Of a DNA stretch of 64,000 nt, positions 1 through 8,866 are shown piece by piece. Source of the DNA: Beijerinckia sp. 28-YEA-48 (lineage in GTDB: Bacteria > Pseudomonadota > Alphaproteobacteria > Rhizobiales > Beijerinckiaceae); contig NZ_FNSI01000001.1 in the NCBI RefSeq assembly GCF_900104955.1, forward strand, positions 2,700,001 to 2,764,000. Direction: 5' to 3'. The notes under the pieces are model-generated. The model made no database searches. It worked only from the letters and a program-made list of their open reading frames with translations, and had not been told where the DNA came from. A program made the position numbers and the translations under genes. How positions within the stretch are numbered: position 1 is the first letter of the stretch; each line of letters starts with the position of its first letter.

Positions 1-221
1 GTCGGCAAAGCGCCAATGGGGCTACCGCGAAACCGCACCATGTCCTGCTGACGCGGCAGCAGCCCCATGATGGCGCGAAACAATGTGGTCTTGCCGGCAC
101 CATTGGCGCCCACAAGGCCAAGCATCTCGCCCTGTTCCAGATCAAAACTCAGATCGAACAGGGCCTGGAAATCGCCATAGCCCGACGACAACCGATCGAG
201 AGACAGCAGCGGTTCAGCCAT
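1..221 (-). CDS. livF: Branched-chain amino acid-type ABC transporter ATPase (LivF), 3' part outside window
   Basis: This is the N-terminal third of an ATP-binding subunit of a Liv/HAAT-type ABC importer; the rest lies left of the window. The ATG at 221 gives MAEPLLSLDRLSSGYG, followed by a Walker A motif GANGAGKTT, typical of LivF. The start overlaps the stop of the upstream livG-like gene, which indicates translational coupling. With that gene it supplies the two cytoplasmic ATPases of an importer whose permeases are not in view. The binding protein at 2822 may be its partner. The substrate cannot be deduced. Confidence 0.85.
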   Translation of the reverse strand, partial: MAEPLLSLDRLSSGYGDFQALFDLSFDLEQGEMLGLVGANGAGKTTLFRAIMGLLPRQQDMVRFRGSPIGALP

Positions 222-960
222 GGGTGCTCTCCGCATCAAGGCCGAGATAGATCGACGAAACTTCCGGGCTTTTCATGATCGTCGCTGGATCGCCCTCGGC
301 GATCTTCTGGCCAAAGTCGAGCACGATCACCCGGTCGACGATCGAGAGCAGCGCATGCAAAACATGTTCGATCCAGATGATGGTGGTGCCTTCCGCATGG
401 ATCTTGCGGATGAGCGCCACCAGTTCATGACATTCGGATTCGGTGAGCCCACCAGCGATCTCATCGAGCAGAAGCAGGCGCGGCGCTGTCGCGATCGAGC
501 GCGCCAGTTCCAAGCGCTTGCGATCGAGCAGCGTGATCTCGCCAGCGCGCAAATGGGCCTTGGGCCACAGGCCGGTGCGCTGCAAAGCCTCGGCCGCCGG
601 CGCACGCGCCTCGCGCTGCGACAAGCCTTGGCCAAAGGCCGCTGCCACCAAAGCGTTCTCAAAGACGGTCATGCCGCCGAAGGGCTGCGGCACCTGAAAG
701 GAGCGGGTGATGCCCAAATGACAGCGGCTGCGCGCGCTCGCCGTGGTGATGTCCTTGCCGAAAAAGCTGATGCGCCCTGCATCGGCCCTGATGATGCCAG
801 TGAAAAGATTGAACAGTGTCGTCTTGCCGGCGCCGTTCGGCCCGATGATGCCAACGGCCTCGCCGGCGCGCACCGTCAGCGACACATCCTTTGTCACCGA
901 CAAAGCGCCATAGGCTTTGCTCAGCCCTGCGACCTCCAGCGCGACTTCGCCCGACGACAT
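214..960 (-). CDS. livG: Branched-chain amino acid-type ABC transporter ATPase (LivG)
   Basis: ATP-binding subunit of a Liv-type importer, 248 aa from the ATG at 960. I preferred that start over a longer reading from 1053 because GGGAGG lies just upstream and the family begins near this point. Visible motifs are Walker A GPNGAGKTT, Walker B LLLLDE followed by AGGLTE, and the H-loop WIEHVL. The signature region is degenerate (LLDRKRLELA), as is common in LivG. It overlaps livF by a few bases. It is transcribed away from the hydroxylase at 1141, with an AT-rich 180-base divergent region between them. Confidence 0.88.
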   Translation of the reverse strand: MSSGEVALEVAGLSKAYGALSVTKDVSLTVRAGEAVGIIGPNGAGKTTLFNLFTGIIRADAGRISFFGKDITTASARSRCHLGITRSFQVPQPFGGMTVFENALVAAAFGQGLSQREARAPAAEALQRTGLWPKAHLRAGEITLLDRKRLELARSIATAPRLLLLDEIAGGLTESECHELVALIRKIHAEGTTIIWIEHVLHALLSIVDRVIVLDFGQKIAEGDPATIMKSPEVSSIYLGLDAESTHG

Positions 961-1140
961 GCCCCCTCCCGGCCGATGTCCAAACGCAAGACCCGACGCT
1001 AGGCCGAGCACCTTCCCGGGCAAAGAGCTAGAATAAAGATACATTATAAGCAACAGAATATATTATTTATTGCCCACTCCATTTCCCTGTGCCATGGTCA
1101 ACTCAAGTGGGAGTGGGGCGATCACGGGAGGGTGCGCGCT

Positions 1141-2769
1141 GTGAACAAGTCCGCCAATCGATACGATTACGACGTGATCCAGATCGGCTATGGGCCGGTC
1201 AGCAAAGCTTCAGCACTCTTTCTGGACAGGGCCGGCTGGCGGGTCGGCATTTTCGAGCGCTTCAAGGAAGTTTATCCGCTGCCGCGCGCGGTCTGCATCG
1301 ACCATGAAATCTTCCGCATTCTTCATGCCGCGGGCTTAGGCGACATCGTCGACCGTGTGACGTCGCCGGCGCCGGTTTATCGCTGGTTCAACGCCGAGTG
1401 GAAGGAGTTGCTTGCGATCGATTGGACGGTTGGTTCGACCTCCGGCGGCACCGAGGTAAATTTCGTCCATCAGCCGAGCTTCGAATGGGCGATGGATCAA
1501 GAGGTCAAGGCACGGCCGGGGCTCGATCTGCATTTGCACCATGAAGCGGTGGAGATCGAACAGGACGCCGACAAGGTCACCGTCACCGTGCGCGACACCG
1601 AGACGGGCGAGATCCGCAAGGTCACGGCGCGCTATGCCATCGGCATCGACGGCGCCAACAGTTTCGTGCGCCAGAGCCTTGGCATCGGCCAGCAGGATCT
1701 CGGCTTCGAGGCCGACTGGTTGGTCATCGACTTCACCCTCAACAATGGCCTCACCGCGCGCGATCTCGGCATTCCCGAATGCGGCCAATTCTGCAATCCG
1801 GTGCGCCCCACCACCATCGTGCCCGGCGGCATCGAGAACGGCCGCGTCTGCCGGCGCTGGGAGTTCATGCGCCTGCCGCACGAGACCAAAGAAGAGATGG
1901 TCGAGGAGGCGAAGGTCTACAAACTGCTGGAGGATTGGATCAAACCGGATCAGGGCGAATTGGTGCGACATACGCTGTACTCGTTCCGCTCGCTCGTTGC
2001 CGATAAGTGGCGTGATGGCCGCATCCTGCTGGCCGGCGATGCCGCCCACGTCATGCCCCCCTTCATGGGCCAAGGCATGTGTTCGGGTATGCGCGATGTA
2101 TGGAACCTCACCTGGAAACTCGATCGCGTGATGCGCGGCGCGGCCTCCGACACACTGCTCGACACCTATCAGCCCGAACGCGCCCCGCATGTCACCGACG
2201 TGATCAAGACCTCGATCTTCCTCGGCTCCATCATCTGCATGCCGGACGAGAAACAGGCAGCCGAACGCGACGCCATGTTCCTGAGCGGCAATGCGCCAGA
2301 GCCAGCGCCCTTCCCCATTCTCACCGATGGCTTTCTCGAGCGTGACGCATCGGGCGCGGTGGTGGCGCCTGCCGGCCAGCTGTCGCCGCATGGCACGGTG
2401 CGCCACCAGGGCCGCACGGAACGGTTCGACCATTTCGTCGAGACGGGTTTTACCTTGATCCTGTCGAATGGGCTCGCCGCCACCGATCTCAGCGCCGGTG
2501 CCTGGGCCATTCTCGAAAAGCAGGGCGTTCAGGTCGTCACCGTCGCGGATCGTCGTAAGGCGAGCGATACGGAGATTGGCGATACGCAAGGCCAGTTCCA
2601 ACGCTTTATGGAAGCGCATGGCATCAAGGCTCTCCTGGTGCGGCCCGATTTCTATCTGTTTGGCGCCGCCGCCGATGCCCAACGCCTGGAAGCCATGATC
2701 TCAGCCTTCGGTGCGCAAGCGCAGGCCGTCAATCTGGCTTCGGTGGACCGCCAAGAAATCTCGGCTTGA
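1141..2769 (+). CDS. FAD-dependent aromatic hydroxylase, MhpA-like
   Basis: Flavoprotein monooxygenase of the 3-(3-hydroxyphenyl)propionate hydroxylase/PheA group, 542 aa, expected to hydroxylate an aromatic or related ring using NAD(P)H and O2. It has an N-terminal FAD-binding loop (GYGPVS, where the family usually has GxGPVG), a DG motif (GIDGANSFVR) and the second FAD motif GDAAHVMPP near residues 299-307. The GTG at 1141 lies nine bases after GGGAGG; a GTG at 1132 is too close to that site. It is followed 52 bases later by a transporter binding protein, so uptake and oxidation of one compound are probably co-expressed. The substrate is unknown. Confidence 0.85.
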   Translation: MNKSANRYDYDVIQIGYGPVSKASALFLDRAGWRVGIFERFKEVYPLPRAVCIDHEIFRILHAAGLGDIVDRVTSPAPVYRWFNAEWKELLAIDWTVGSTSGGTEVNFVHQPSFEWAMDQEVKARPGLDLHLHHEAVEIEQDADKVTVTVRDTETGEIRKVTARYAIGIDGANSFVRQSLGIGQQDLGFEADWLVIDFTLNNGLTARDLGIPECGQFCNPVRPTTIVPGGIENGRVCRRWEFMRLPHETKEEMVEEAKVYKLLEDWIKPDQGELVRHTLYSFRSLVADKWRDGRILLAGDAAHVMPPFMGQGMCSGMRDVWNLTWKLDRVMRGAASDTLLDTYQPERAPHVTDVIKTSIFLGSIICMPDEKQAAERDAMFLSGNAPEPAPFPILTDGFLERDASGAVVAPAGQLSPHGTVRHQGRTERFDHFVETGFTLILSNGLAATDLSAGAWAILEKQGVQVVTVADRRKASDTEIGDTQGQFQRFMEAHGIKALLVRPDFYLFGAAADAQRLEAMISAFGAQAQAVNLASVDRQEISA

Positions 2770-2821
2770 GCGGCGCGTCGCCGCGTTTAGACTTTCGCTT
2801 TCGTCTGACGGAGGGAACAGC

Positions 2822-4093
2822 ATGAGCAGACTGACACGAAGAGGCGTGCTGCGTAGCGGCACGATGGCAACAGCGACGCTCGCCATGCCGGCGGTTCTAC
2901 GTCCTGCCCTGGCGCAGGCCAAGCCGATCAAGCTCGGTTTCATCAGCCCGACGACCGGACCGATCGCCGCCTTCGGCGCGTCGGATGAGTATGTCTTGGC
3001 CGGCGTGCGCAAGGCCATTGCCAACGGCGTCACCATCGGTGGCAAGACCTATCCGGTGCAGATTATCGTCCGCGACAGCCAGTCGAATCCCAACCGCGCC
3101 GCCGAAGTCGCCTCGCAGCTGATCCTCGACGACAAGGTCGATCTGATGTTGGCCTCGAGCACGGCCGACACGACCAATCCGGTCGCCGATCAGTGCGAGC
3201 TGAACGAAGTGCCCTGCATCACCACCGACACACCATGGGACGGCTATTTCTTCGGCCGTGGCGGCAATCCGGCGAAGGGCTTCAACTGGACCTATCATTT
3301 CTTCTGGGGCGCGCAGCAGATCGTCGATTCCTACACCTCATTGTGGGATCAGCTCGCCACCAATAAAAAGGTTGGCGTGCTGTGGTCGAATGACAGCGAT
3401 GGCGTGCCGCTCTCCAACGCCAAGACCGGTCTGCCGCCACTGTTCGCCAAGCGCGGCTATGAACTGGTCGATGCCGGCTTTCACCAGCCGCTATCGGACG
3501 ACTTTTCGGCGCAGATCGGCAAGTTGAAAGATGCCGGCGTCGATATCGTCACCGGCATTTTCCTGCCGCCGGATTTCACCACGTTCTGGACCCAGGCGGC
3601 GCAGAAAGGCTTTCGTCCGAAAGCCGCAACCATCGCCAAGGCGCTGCTGTTCCCGACTTCGGTGGAATCGCTTGGCGCCAATGGCAATGGCGTGTCGAGC
3701 GAAGTCTGGTGGTCACCCAACCACCCGTATGTCTCCGGCCTCACCGGCGAAAGCTCGAAGGCATTGGCCGAGGGCTATACCGCCGCGACCGGCCGCCAAT
3801 GGGTGCAGCCGACCGGCTACAAGCACGCGCTGCTCGAAGTCGCGATCGACGTGTTGAAGCGCTGCGGCGATCCGACGAAACCGGCCGCGATCCGCGACGC
3901 CATCGTCGCCACCGACTATAAATCCGTCGTCGGGCCGGTCAGCTGGAAAAACGGGCCGGTCAAGAATGCCTGCGCGACGCCGCTGGTTGGCGGGCAGTGG
4001 CTCGCCAGAGGCGACGGCAAGTTCGATCTGATCGTCTGCGAGAACAAGACGGCGCCGGAGATCCCGGTTCAGGCGGCCTTCAAGGCGCTCTGA
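2822..4093 (+). CDS. Exported ABC transporter substrate-binding protein (Leu/Ile/Val-binding family)
   Basis: Periplasmic ligand-binding protein of type 1 fold, 423 aa, feeding a Liv-type importer. The N-terminus LTRRGVLRSG followed by a hydrophobic stretch and ALAQA resembles a Tat signal peptide. The mature part begins KPIKLGFISPTTGPIAAFG, the usual opening of this family. GGAGGGA upstream supports the ATG at 2822. It follows the MhpA-like hydroxylase in the same direction and ends before a hairpin terminator. The livG/livF pair at the left edge is a plausible partner. The ligand is unknown but is probably an aromatic or carboxylic acid given the neighbours. Confidence 0.88.
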   Translation: MSRLTRRGVLRSGTMATATLAMPAVLRPALAQAKPIKLGFISPTTGPIAAFGASDEYVLAGVRKAIANGVTIGGKTYPVQIIVRDSQSNPNRAAEVASQLILDDKVDLMLASSTADTTNPVADQCELNEVPCITTDTPWDGYFFGRGGNPAKGFNWTYHFFWGAQQIVDSYTSLWDQLATNKKVGVLWSNDSDGVPLSNAKTGLPPLFAKRGYELVDAGFHQPLSDDFSAQIGKLKDAGVDIVTGIFLPPDFTTFWTQAAQKGFRPKAATIAKALLFPTSVESLGANGNGVSSEVWWSPNHPYVSGLTGESSKALAEGYTAATGRQWVQPTGYKHALLEVAIDVLKRCGDPTKPAAIRDAIVATDYKSVVGPVSWKNGPVKNACATPLVGGQWLARGDGKFDLIVCENKTAPEIPVQAAFKAL

Positions 4094-4116
4094 TCGATTC
4101 CAACATTCAATTTAGC

Positions 4117-4150
4117 AAGGCCGCGGACCCACGTCTGCGGCCTTTCGTCA
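4117..4150 (+). terminator. Rho-independent terminator after the binding-protein gene
   Basis: A 12-bp stem (AAGGCCGCGGAC with GTCTGCGGCCTT, one G-T wobble) closes a CCAC loop and is followed by TTTCGTC and AT-rich sequence. It lies 24 bases after the stop codon of the substrate-binding protein and separates it from the hydrolase genes. Confidence 0.8.
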
Positions 4151-4246
4151 TATATATTTAGAACCCGCCCGGCCTTGCACCGCCACTGTCGATCTGGGAG
4201 CTTCCTCAACGACAGATTTGTCTCCCTCAGACGTCAGGATCGCCCC

Positions 4247-5167
4247 ATGGATCGTCGTCGTTTCAATCTTGTGCTCGGAGCCACCATCGCCATGTCCACT
4301 CAGGCTTCAGCGGCCGGCGTTTTCCTCAATTACAGCCAGCAGGAACTCGACGATGCCTATGATCAGGCCAAATGGGCGCCAAACTCCAAGGAGGTGATCG
4401 CTCGCTACGCCACCGACAGCGCCGCCGTGCGGCGGAAATATCCGCCGAAGACGGAGCGCTTTGGTCCGACCGACGTAGAGACACTCGACATTTTCGCGCC
4501 GCAGGGCGCGAAGGACCTGCCGGTGATGGTCTTCATCCATGGTGGCGCGTGGCGCGTGCTGACCAAGGACGACGCCTCGGCGCCGGCGCCGACCTTCGTC
4601 GACAACGGCTGCATCTATGTCGCCCTCAACTTCGCCGTCATTCCGGCGGTGCGCCTTCCCGATATGGCGCAGCAATGCCGCACGGCGATGCTGTGGGTGC
4701 AAAAGAACATTGCGCGTTTCGGTGGCGATCCCAACCGCATCTTCGTCTCAGGCCATTCGTCCGGCGGCCATCTCTGCGGCGTTGTCGCCACCACCGATTG
4801 GGCGAAACTCGGCGGGCCGGCCGATCTCCTGAAAGGCGCCGTGCCGATGAGCGGCATGTTTGACCTTTACCCGGTGATGCTGTCGCAACGCAGTTCCTAT
4901 GTGAAGATCTCTCCGGAAGAAGTGGTGGCGCTGAGCCCGATGCGCCATCTCGACCACGTGACCTTTCCCGTTATCGTCGTGCATGGCGACAAGGAGACGC
5001 CGGAATTCCAGCGCCATTCGCGCGAATTCGCCACTGCGATGGCCGGCATGGGCAAGCTCGCCGGCAACATCGTGCTACCCGGCCGCAACCATTTCGAAGT
5101 GCCGGAAGAGTTGAACAAAGCCGACACCGAAGTGTCGAAGGCGGTATTGAAGCTGATGAAGGGGTGA
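4247..5167 (+). CDS. Exported alpha/beta hydrolase, kynurenine formamidase/esterase-like (copy 1)
   Basis: Alpha/beta hydrolase, 306 aa, related to the formamidase/BD-FAE esterase group. The N-terminus MDRRRFNLVLGATIAM..ASAAG resembles a short Tat-type signal, so the enzyme is probably periplasmic. The oxyanion motif HGGAWR starts at residue 98 and the nucleophile motif GHSSGG puts the Ser near 171. An Asp in VVHGDKE and a His in GRNHFEVP complete the triad. The ATG at 4247 was chosen because the signal peptide starts there. A close paralogue follows at 5437, separated by a strong hairpin. The substrate is unknown; ester or amide cleavage before uptake is an inference. Confidence 0.85.
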   Translation: MDRRRFNLVLGATIAMSTQASAAGVFLNYSQQELDDAYDQAKWAPNSKEVIARYATDSAAVRRKYPPKTERFGPTDVETLDIFAPQGAKDLPVMVFIHGGAWRVLTKDDASAPAPTFVDNGCIYVALNFAVIPAVRLPDMAQQCRTAMLWVQKNIARFGGDPNRIFVSGHSSGGHLCGVVATTDWAKLGGPADLLKGAVPMSGMFDLYPVMLSQRSSYVKISPEEVVALSPMRHLDHVTFPVIVVHGDKETPEFQRHSREFATAMAGMGKLAGNIVLPGRNHFEVPEELNKADTEVSKAVLKLMKG

Positions 5168-5204
5168 TTAGCTCTACCAAGATCGAGCAAGGATGTCGTA
5201 TTGG

Positions 5205-5249
5205 CGCTGCATCGCATCCATAACAGGATGCAATGCAGCGTTTCTGTTT
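5205..5249 (+). terminator. Hairpin terminator between the two hydrolase paralogues
   Basis: A 15-bp inverted repeat (5205-5219 with 5226-5240, one mismatch, loop ATAACA) is followed by TTTCTGTTT. It lies 37 bases after the stop of hydrolase copy 1, so copy 2 probably has its own promoter. The remaining spacer to 5436 is AT-rich and contains an imperfect inverted repeat, AATTTGT with ACAAATT, at 5387-5416. Confidence 0.85.
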
Positions 5250-5436
5250 GGATCGAGCAGCCCACAATCGGCGCGGAGCTGAACCGTATGCGCAGAGCCC
5301 TGCACTATCGCGGCCAATTCGAACGCGTCTTCAGATGCTATCGATTATAAATCCATAGGCTGCCTGACTCTTGTGAGCACTCCCTCAATTTGTAAGCGTT
5401 GCTCGCTAAACAAATTTCAGATGGGAGGAATCATCT

Positions 5437-6360
5437 ATGGACCGTCGCCGTTTCAATCTGATGCTCGGAACTTCTTTGGCCATGTCGACCCGGGCTTGGG
5501 GCGCGGGAGAGGTATTTCTTGGCTACGATCAGAAAGCCGTTGACGATGCCTATGACCAAACAAAATGGGCGCCGAATGCCCGAGAGATGGTTGCTCGCTA
5601 TGCAACCGATAGCGCTGAAGTACGCAAGAAATATCCGCCGAAAACGGAACGTTATGGCGACAGCGAGGTAGAGAATCTCGACATCTTTGCACCGCAGGGC
5701 GCCCAAGACTTGCCTGTCATGGTCTTCATCCATGGCGGCGCCTGGCGCTCCCTCTCCAAGGACGACACGTCAGGTCCGGCACCAACTTTCGTCGACAATG
5801 GCTGTATTTTCATCGCGCTCAATTTCGGTGCTATCCCGGCCGTACGCCTTCCCGAAATAGCGCAGCAATGCCGCGCCGCCATGCTGTGGGTTTATAAGAA
5901 CATCGCTCGTTTCGGCGGCGACCCCAATCGCATCTTTGTCGCCGGCCGTTCGTCCGGTGGGCACTTATGTGCCGTTGTTGCCACCACTGATTGGACGAAA
6001 CGGGGCGGCCCAGCCAATTTGCTCAAAGGGGCCGTGGCTATGAGCGGCATGTACGAACTCTATCCAGTGATGCTGTCGCAACGCAGCTCTTATGTAAAAC
6101 TCTCGCCGGAGGAAGTCAGTGACCTCAGCCCGCTGCGTCACATGGATCAAATCACCTTCCCGGTCATGGTCGTCAACGGCGACAAGGAATCACCGGAATT
6201 TCAGCGCCAGGCCCATGTATTCGCGGACGTTCTGGCCGGCATGAACCGTCTCTCCAGCCATATGGTGGTGACCGGTAAAAACCACTTCGAAGTACCGCAA
6301 GATTTGAACAATGCCGGCACCGATCTGTCGAAGGCGGTTCTGAAACTGATGAAGGGCTAA
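5437..6360 (+). CDS. Exported alpha/beta hydrolase, kynurenine formamidase/esterase-like (copy 2)
   Basis: Paralogue of the gene at 4247, 307 aa and colinear with it over the whole length. It has the same MDRRRFNL signal start, the HGGAWR oxyanion motif, the nucleophile motif GRSSGG (His to Arg next to the Ser), VVNGDKE and GKNHFEVP. All catalytic residues are kept, so it is probably active. GGGAGGAATCATCT upstream gives a good ribosome site for the ATG at 5437. The two genes are not identical, so this is an old duplication. The altered residue beside the nucleophile suggests a shifted substrate range. It ends only three bases from the stop of the convergent gene at 6364. Confidence 0.85.
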   Translation: MDRRRFNLMLGTSLAMSTRAWGAGEVFLGYDQKAVDDAYDQTKWAPNAREMVARYATDSAEVRKKYPPKTERYGDSEVENLDIFAPQGAQDLPVMVFIHGGAWRSLSKDDTSGPAPTFVDNGCIFIALNFGAIPAVRLPEIAQQCRAAMLWVYKNIARFGGDPNRIFVAGRSSGGHLCAVVATTDWTKRGGPANLLKGAVAMSGMYELYPVMLSQRSSYVKLSPEEVSDLSPLRHMDQITFPVMVVNGDKESPEFQRQAHVFADVLAGMNRLSSHMVVTGKNHFEVPQDLNNAGTDLSKAVLKLMKG

Positions 6361-6363
6361 GCC

Positions 6364-7410
6364 TTATCCCAGCCGCGTCGCGTAAGGCGCCAGAACCGGC
6401 AGGCGGAAGAAACCGGGTGCGGCGTCGCAGACTTCGGGAATAGCGCGGATCATCAAGGCGGCTGTCGCATCCATCGTCGGACGCGACAGCGGCGCGGCGG
6501 GATCTGGATCGGTTAGCGCCAGCGACAGGCGCACATTGGGGCGGCCGTCGATTTCAATGCGCCAATGGGCCTCATCGGTCTCGCCATGCAGGGCCGGCGA
6601 CGAGGTCCACAGGATCGAATGGGTCATCTTCACACCGTTGGCGAAGGTCGCTTGCCAGCGCCAGGTGGTGGCCGCCACGGTGCCGCGCGGCAACACGCCG
6701 ACTTTGACGGGAATATCGTGCGGCGCCAAAGTCACTTCGTGGTCCGGCGTCATCGTCGCAAGGCTCGTACCAAGGGCTTCCGCCACATAGGTCAGCGTCT
6801 CAGCGAAATAGATATTATACAGTTTGGCGATCGGCCCCTTGGTGACATCCATCTTGGCCGGATCAGCGCCAAAGCCCATGACATCGAAGATCAGGCCGGG
6901 TGAGGGCGAAGGCGAGGCGTCGACCACTTCGAAACAACGAATAGCATCGAGCTTGGCGACCAAGCCCGTCACCATCACCGCCAATCGCTCAGCGATGAAA
7001 CCGGGGTTGAAGCCGATGCCCGCAAGCGTCGCTTGCCCTGAGAGCGCGGCGGCACGCAGCGGGCCGGCATAGGCCTCGCCCTGCACATCCGGCAGGAAGA
7101 AACCGTTCGGCGAAATGACATTCTTGCCGCTCGCCAGTAGTTTCGCGATCTTGTCGTTCTGCTTCTCGTAGGGGACGCTGATTAGCGAGGCGTCGATCAC
7201 CACGTCGGCATCGAGCGCCAATATCTCCTCGAAACTGTCGGTGGCGAGAATGCCGGTCTTCGGCCGCTTGGCGATGTCGCCGGCATCCAGGCCGACCTTC
7301 TTGGGATCATGCACCAAGAGCCCGACGAGCTGTAGATCGGGGTGGTCGATGATGCGCCGCAAAGCTGTTCTGCCAACCGAACCCGTGGCCCATTGCACGA
7401 CCTTGCGCAT
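6364..7410 (-). CDS. NAD(P)-dependent dehydrogenase with DapB-like Rossmann domain
   Basis: 348-aa oxidoreductase of the dihydrodipicolinate reductase-like group that includes 2,4-diaminopentanoate dehydrogenase. The N-terminus MRKVVQWATGSVGRTALR is a dinucleotide-binding loop, and DADVVIDASL is the end of the next strands. Proteins of this type are frequent in catabolic clusters, but few have known substrates. It is the last gene of module A, 20 bases after the thioesterase gene, and was probably recruited for a redox step of that pathway. Lysine biosynthesis is unlikely because the length and context differ from DapB. Confidence 0.7.
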   Translation of the reverse strand: MRKVVQWATGSVGRTALRRIIDHPDLQLVGLLVHDPKKVGLDAGDIAKRPKTGILATDSFEEILALDADVVIDASLISVPYEKQNDKIAKLLASGKNVISPNGFFLPDVQGEAYAGPLRAAALSGQATLAGIGFNPGFIAERLAVMVTGLVAKLDAIRCFEVVDASPSPSPGLIFDVMGFGADPAKMDVTKGPIAKLYNIYFAETLTYVAEALGTSLATMTPDHEVTLAPHDIPVKVGVLPRGTVAATTWRWQATFANGVKMTHSILWTSSPALHGETDEAHWRIEIDGRPNVRLSLALTDPDPAAPLSRPTMDATAALMIRAIPEVCDAAPGFFRLPVLAPYATRLG

Positions 7411-7430
7411 CGCGGTCTCCCTCTATTGCT

Positions 7431-7910
7431 TTAAGGTTTGGCCTTCGCGGCTGGGCGAAGCGCGATATGAGCGCCGCCCAGAACGATGAGATGTCCTTTG
7501 GGATCCGTAACCTTGACATCACAGATCGCCTTACGGCGATCGTGATAGCTCACGATGGCATGGGCGATCAGTTCCTCGACGTCGAGCGGCGCCGGATTGA
7601 GATAGCGCACCGAGAGATCGACGGTGAGAATGGTCTCGCCCGGCGCGATGAGGGTCATCGCGGCTGTACCAGCCGCCATGTCGACCAAGGCCGCTGCGAC
7701 ACCACCGTGAACCAAACCGACGAAATTGGAATGCCGGCTTTCGACAGCGCAGGTGAAACGTGCCGCGCCCCGCTCCGCCCAGACCGGCTTGACGCGCAGC
7801 GCGCCGCTGAAGCCGGACACATAGCCCTGCTCGATCCAGCTCTGCGCCACTTCAAGCCCGCTCTTGGTGCGATCGAAATGGAAGGCGGGCAGACGCGTAT
7901 GATCATCCAT
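7431..7910 (-). CDS. PaaI-type hotdog thioesterase
   Basis: 159-aa hotdog-fold acyl-CoA thioesterase of the PaaI/4HBT family. The core motif HGGVAAALVDMAAG on the long helix is the hallmark of the family, followed by TVDLSVRYLNPAP. The ATG at 7910 overlaps the stop of the upstream gene (TGATG), which indicates coupling; a GTG at 7913 is also possible. Its likely job in module A is to release CoA from dead-end or product thioesters and recycle it. Confidence 0.85.
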   Translation of the reverse strand: MDDHTRLPAFHFDRTKSGLEVAQSWIEQGYVSGFSGALRVKPVWAERGAARFTCAVESRHSNFVGLVHGGVAAALVDMAAGTAAMTLIAPGETILTVDLSVRYLNPAPLDVEELIAHAIVSYHDRRKAICDVKVTDPKGHLIVLGGAHIALRPAAKAKP

Positions 7911-8866
7911 CACGCCGGCTCGTAGGTGTGGGCACGGAAGCGATCGACGGCGGCGGCATATTCGGTATCGAGACGATCGACGATCTCCTCCACCGGCTCG
8001 ATGCCACGCACCTTGGCGATGCCCTGACCGGCGGCCCAGGTGTCGCGCCAGCGCTTGAGCGAGCTTTCGCCGGTTGTGTAGCTGCGCGGAGGCGCGCCCG
8101 CCGGTGCGCTCGGATCGATGCCGCAGGCCAAGAGGCTCGGCTTCAGCCAGGAGGCCGGCGTGCCGCTGACCGCCGACGTGATGACGAGATCATCCGGTCC
8201 GCAATCAACCACCATCTGCTTATAGGCATCGACCGCCATGCTCTCGCGCGCCGCCAGGAAGCGGGTGCCCAGATAAGCGAAATCGGCGCCCGCCGCGATC
8301 GCGCCCGCAAGGCCCGCGCCATCGGTGATGCCGCCGCCGACGACGACAAAGCCATCGAAAAATTCGCGCACCGCCGAAACAAAAGAGAAGGGCGAGAGGT
8401 GGCCGGTGTGGCCCCCTGCTCCAGCGCAGATGCACGCCAGCCCATCGACACCGGCCTGCACCGCTTTGCGCGCCAGGCGGATGTCGACCACATCGCCGAT
8501 GACGATGCCGCCGTAGCTTTTGACCACGTCCATCACCGGCAGCGGCGACCCAAGCGCGGTGATGACGATGGGCGGCTTGTGACGGGCGACGAGTTCAAGC
8601 TCGTCCTTCAAGCGCGCATTGGTGGAATGAGTGATCAGATTCAGCGCCCATGGCGCCACGGGGCGCGCGCCATTCGCCGCGCCCAATTGTTCCTTGATGC
8701 TGACGATCCATTGATCGAGCTGCTCCACCGTCCGACAGTTCGAGCTGGGAAACGAACCGATGACGCCAGCGCGGCAGGCGGCGACCACGAGATCGACGCC
8801 GGAGACCAGGAACATCGGCGCGGCGAAGACCGGCAGTCTGAGTTGGAAGGGAAAGGATTTGCTCAT
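7910..8866 (-). CDS. Nitronate monooxygenase/2-nitropropane dioxygenase-like flavoprotein (module A)
   Basis: 318-aa TIM-barrel FMN protein of the NMO/FabK-like family. Visible signs are VFAAPMFLVSGVDLV at the N-terminus, and GAGGHTGHLSPF, whose His corresponds to the catalytic His in nitronate monooxygenases. It also has a C-terminal phosphate-binding segment, FAYLGTRFLA. In acyl-CoA clusters such proteins often act on unsaturated or keto acyl substrates rather than nitroalkanes, so the real reaction is open. It overlaps genes on both sides (stop with thioesterase start, start with synthetase stop). Its counterpart in module B is at 30462. Confidence 0.8.
   Translation of the reverse strand: MSKSFPFQLRLPVFAAPMFLVSGVDLVVAACRAGVIGSFPSSNCRTVEQLDQWIVSIKEQLGAANGARPVAPWALNLITHSTNARLKDELELVARHKPPIVITALGSPLPVMDVVKSYGGIVIGDVVDIRLARKAVQAGVDGLACICAGAGGHTGHLSPFSFVSAVREFFDGFVVVGGGITDGAGLAGAIAAGADFAYLGTRFLAARESMAVDAYKQMVVDCGPDDLVITSAVSGTPASWLKPSLLACGIDPSAPAGAPPRSYTTGESSLKRWRDTWAAGQGIAKVRGIEPVEEIVDRLDTEYAAAVDRFRAHTYEPA

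Noticed and set aside
1336-2682. 448-codon open frame on the strand opposite the hydroxylase
   Set aside because: It is a shadow of the GC-rich coding strand; the protein is His/Ala/Gly-rich with no domain, and the plus-strand gene has clear FAD motifs.
5168-5436. Remnant of a third hydrolase copy or a pseudogene between the paralogues
   Set aside because: None of the frames shows hydrolase motifs; the spacer holds a terminator and AT-rich leader only.
6364-7410. Lysine-biosynthesis dapB
   Set aside because: The length (348 aa), motif pattern and operon context fit the DapB-like catabolic dehydrogenases, not DapB proper.
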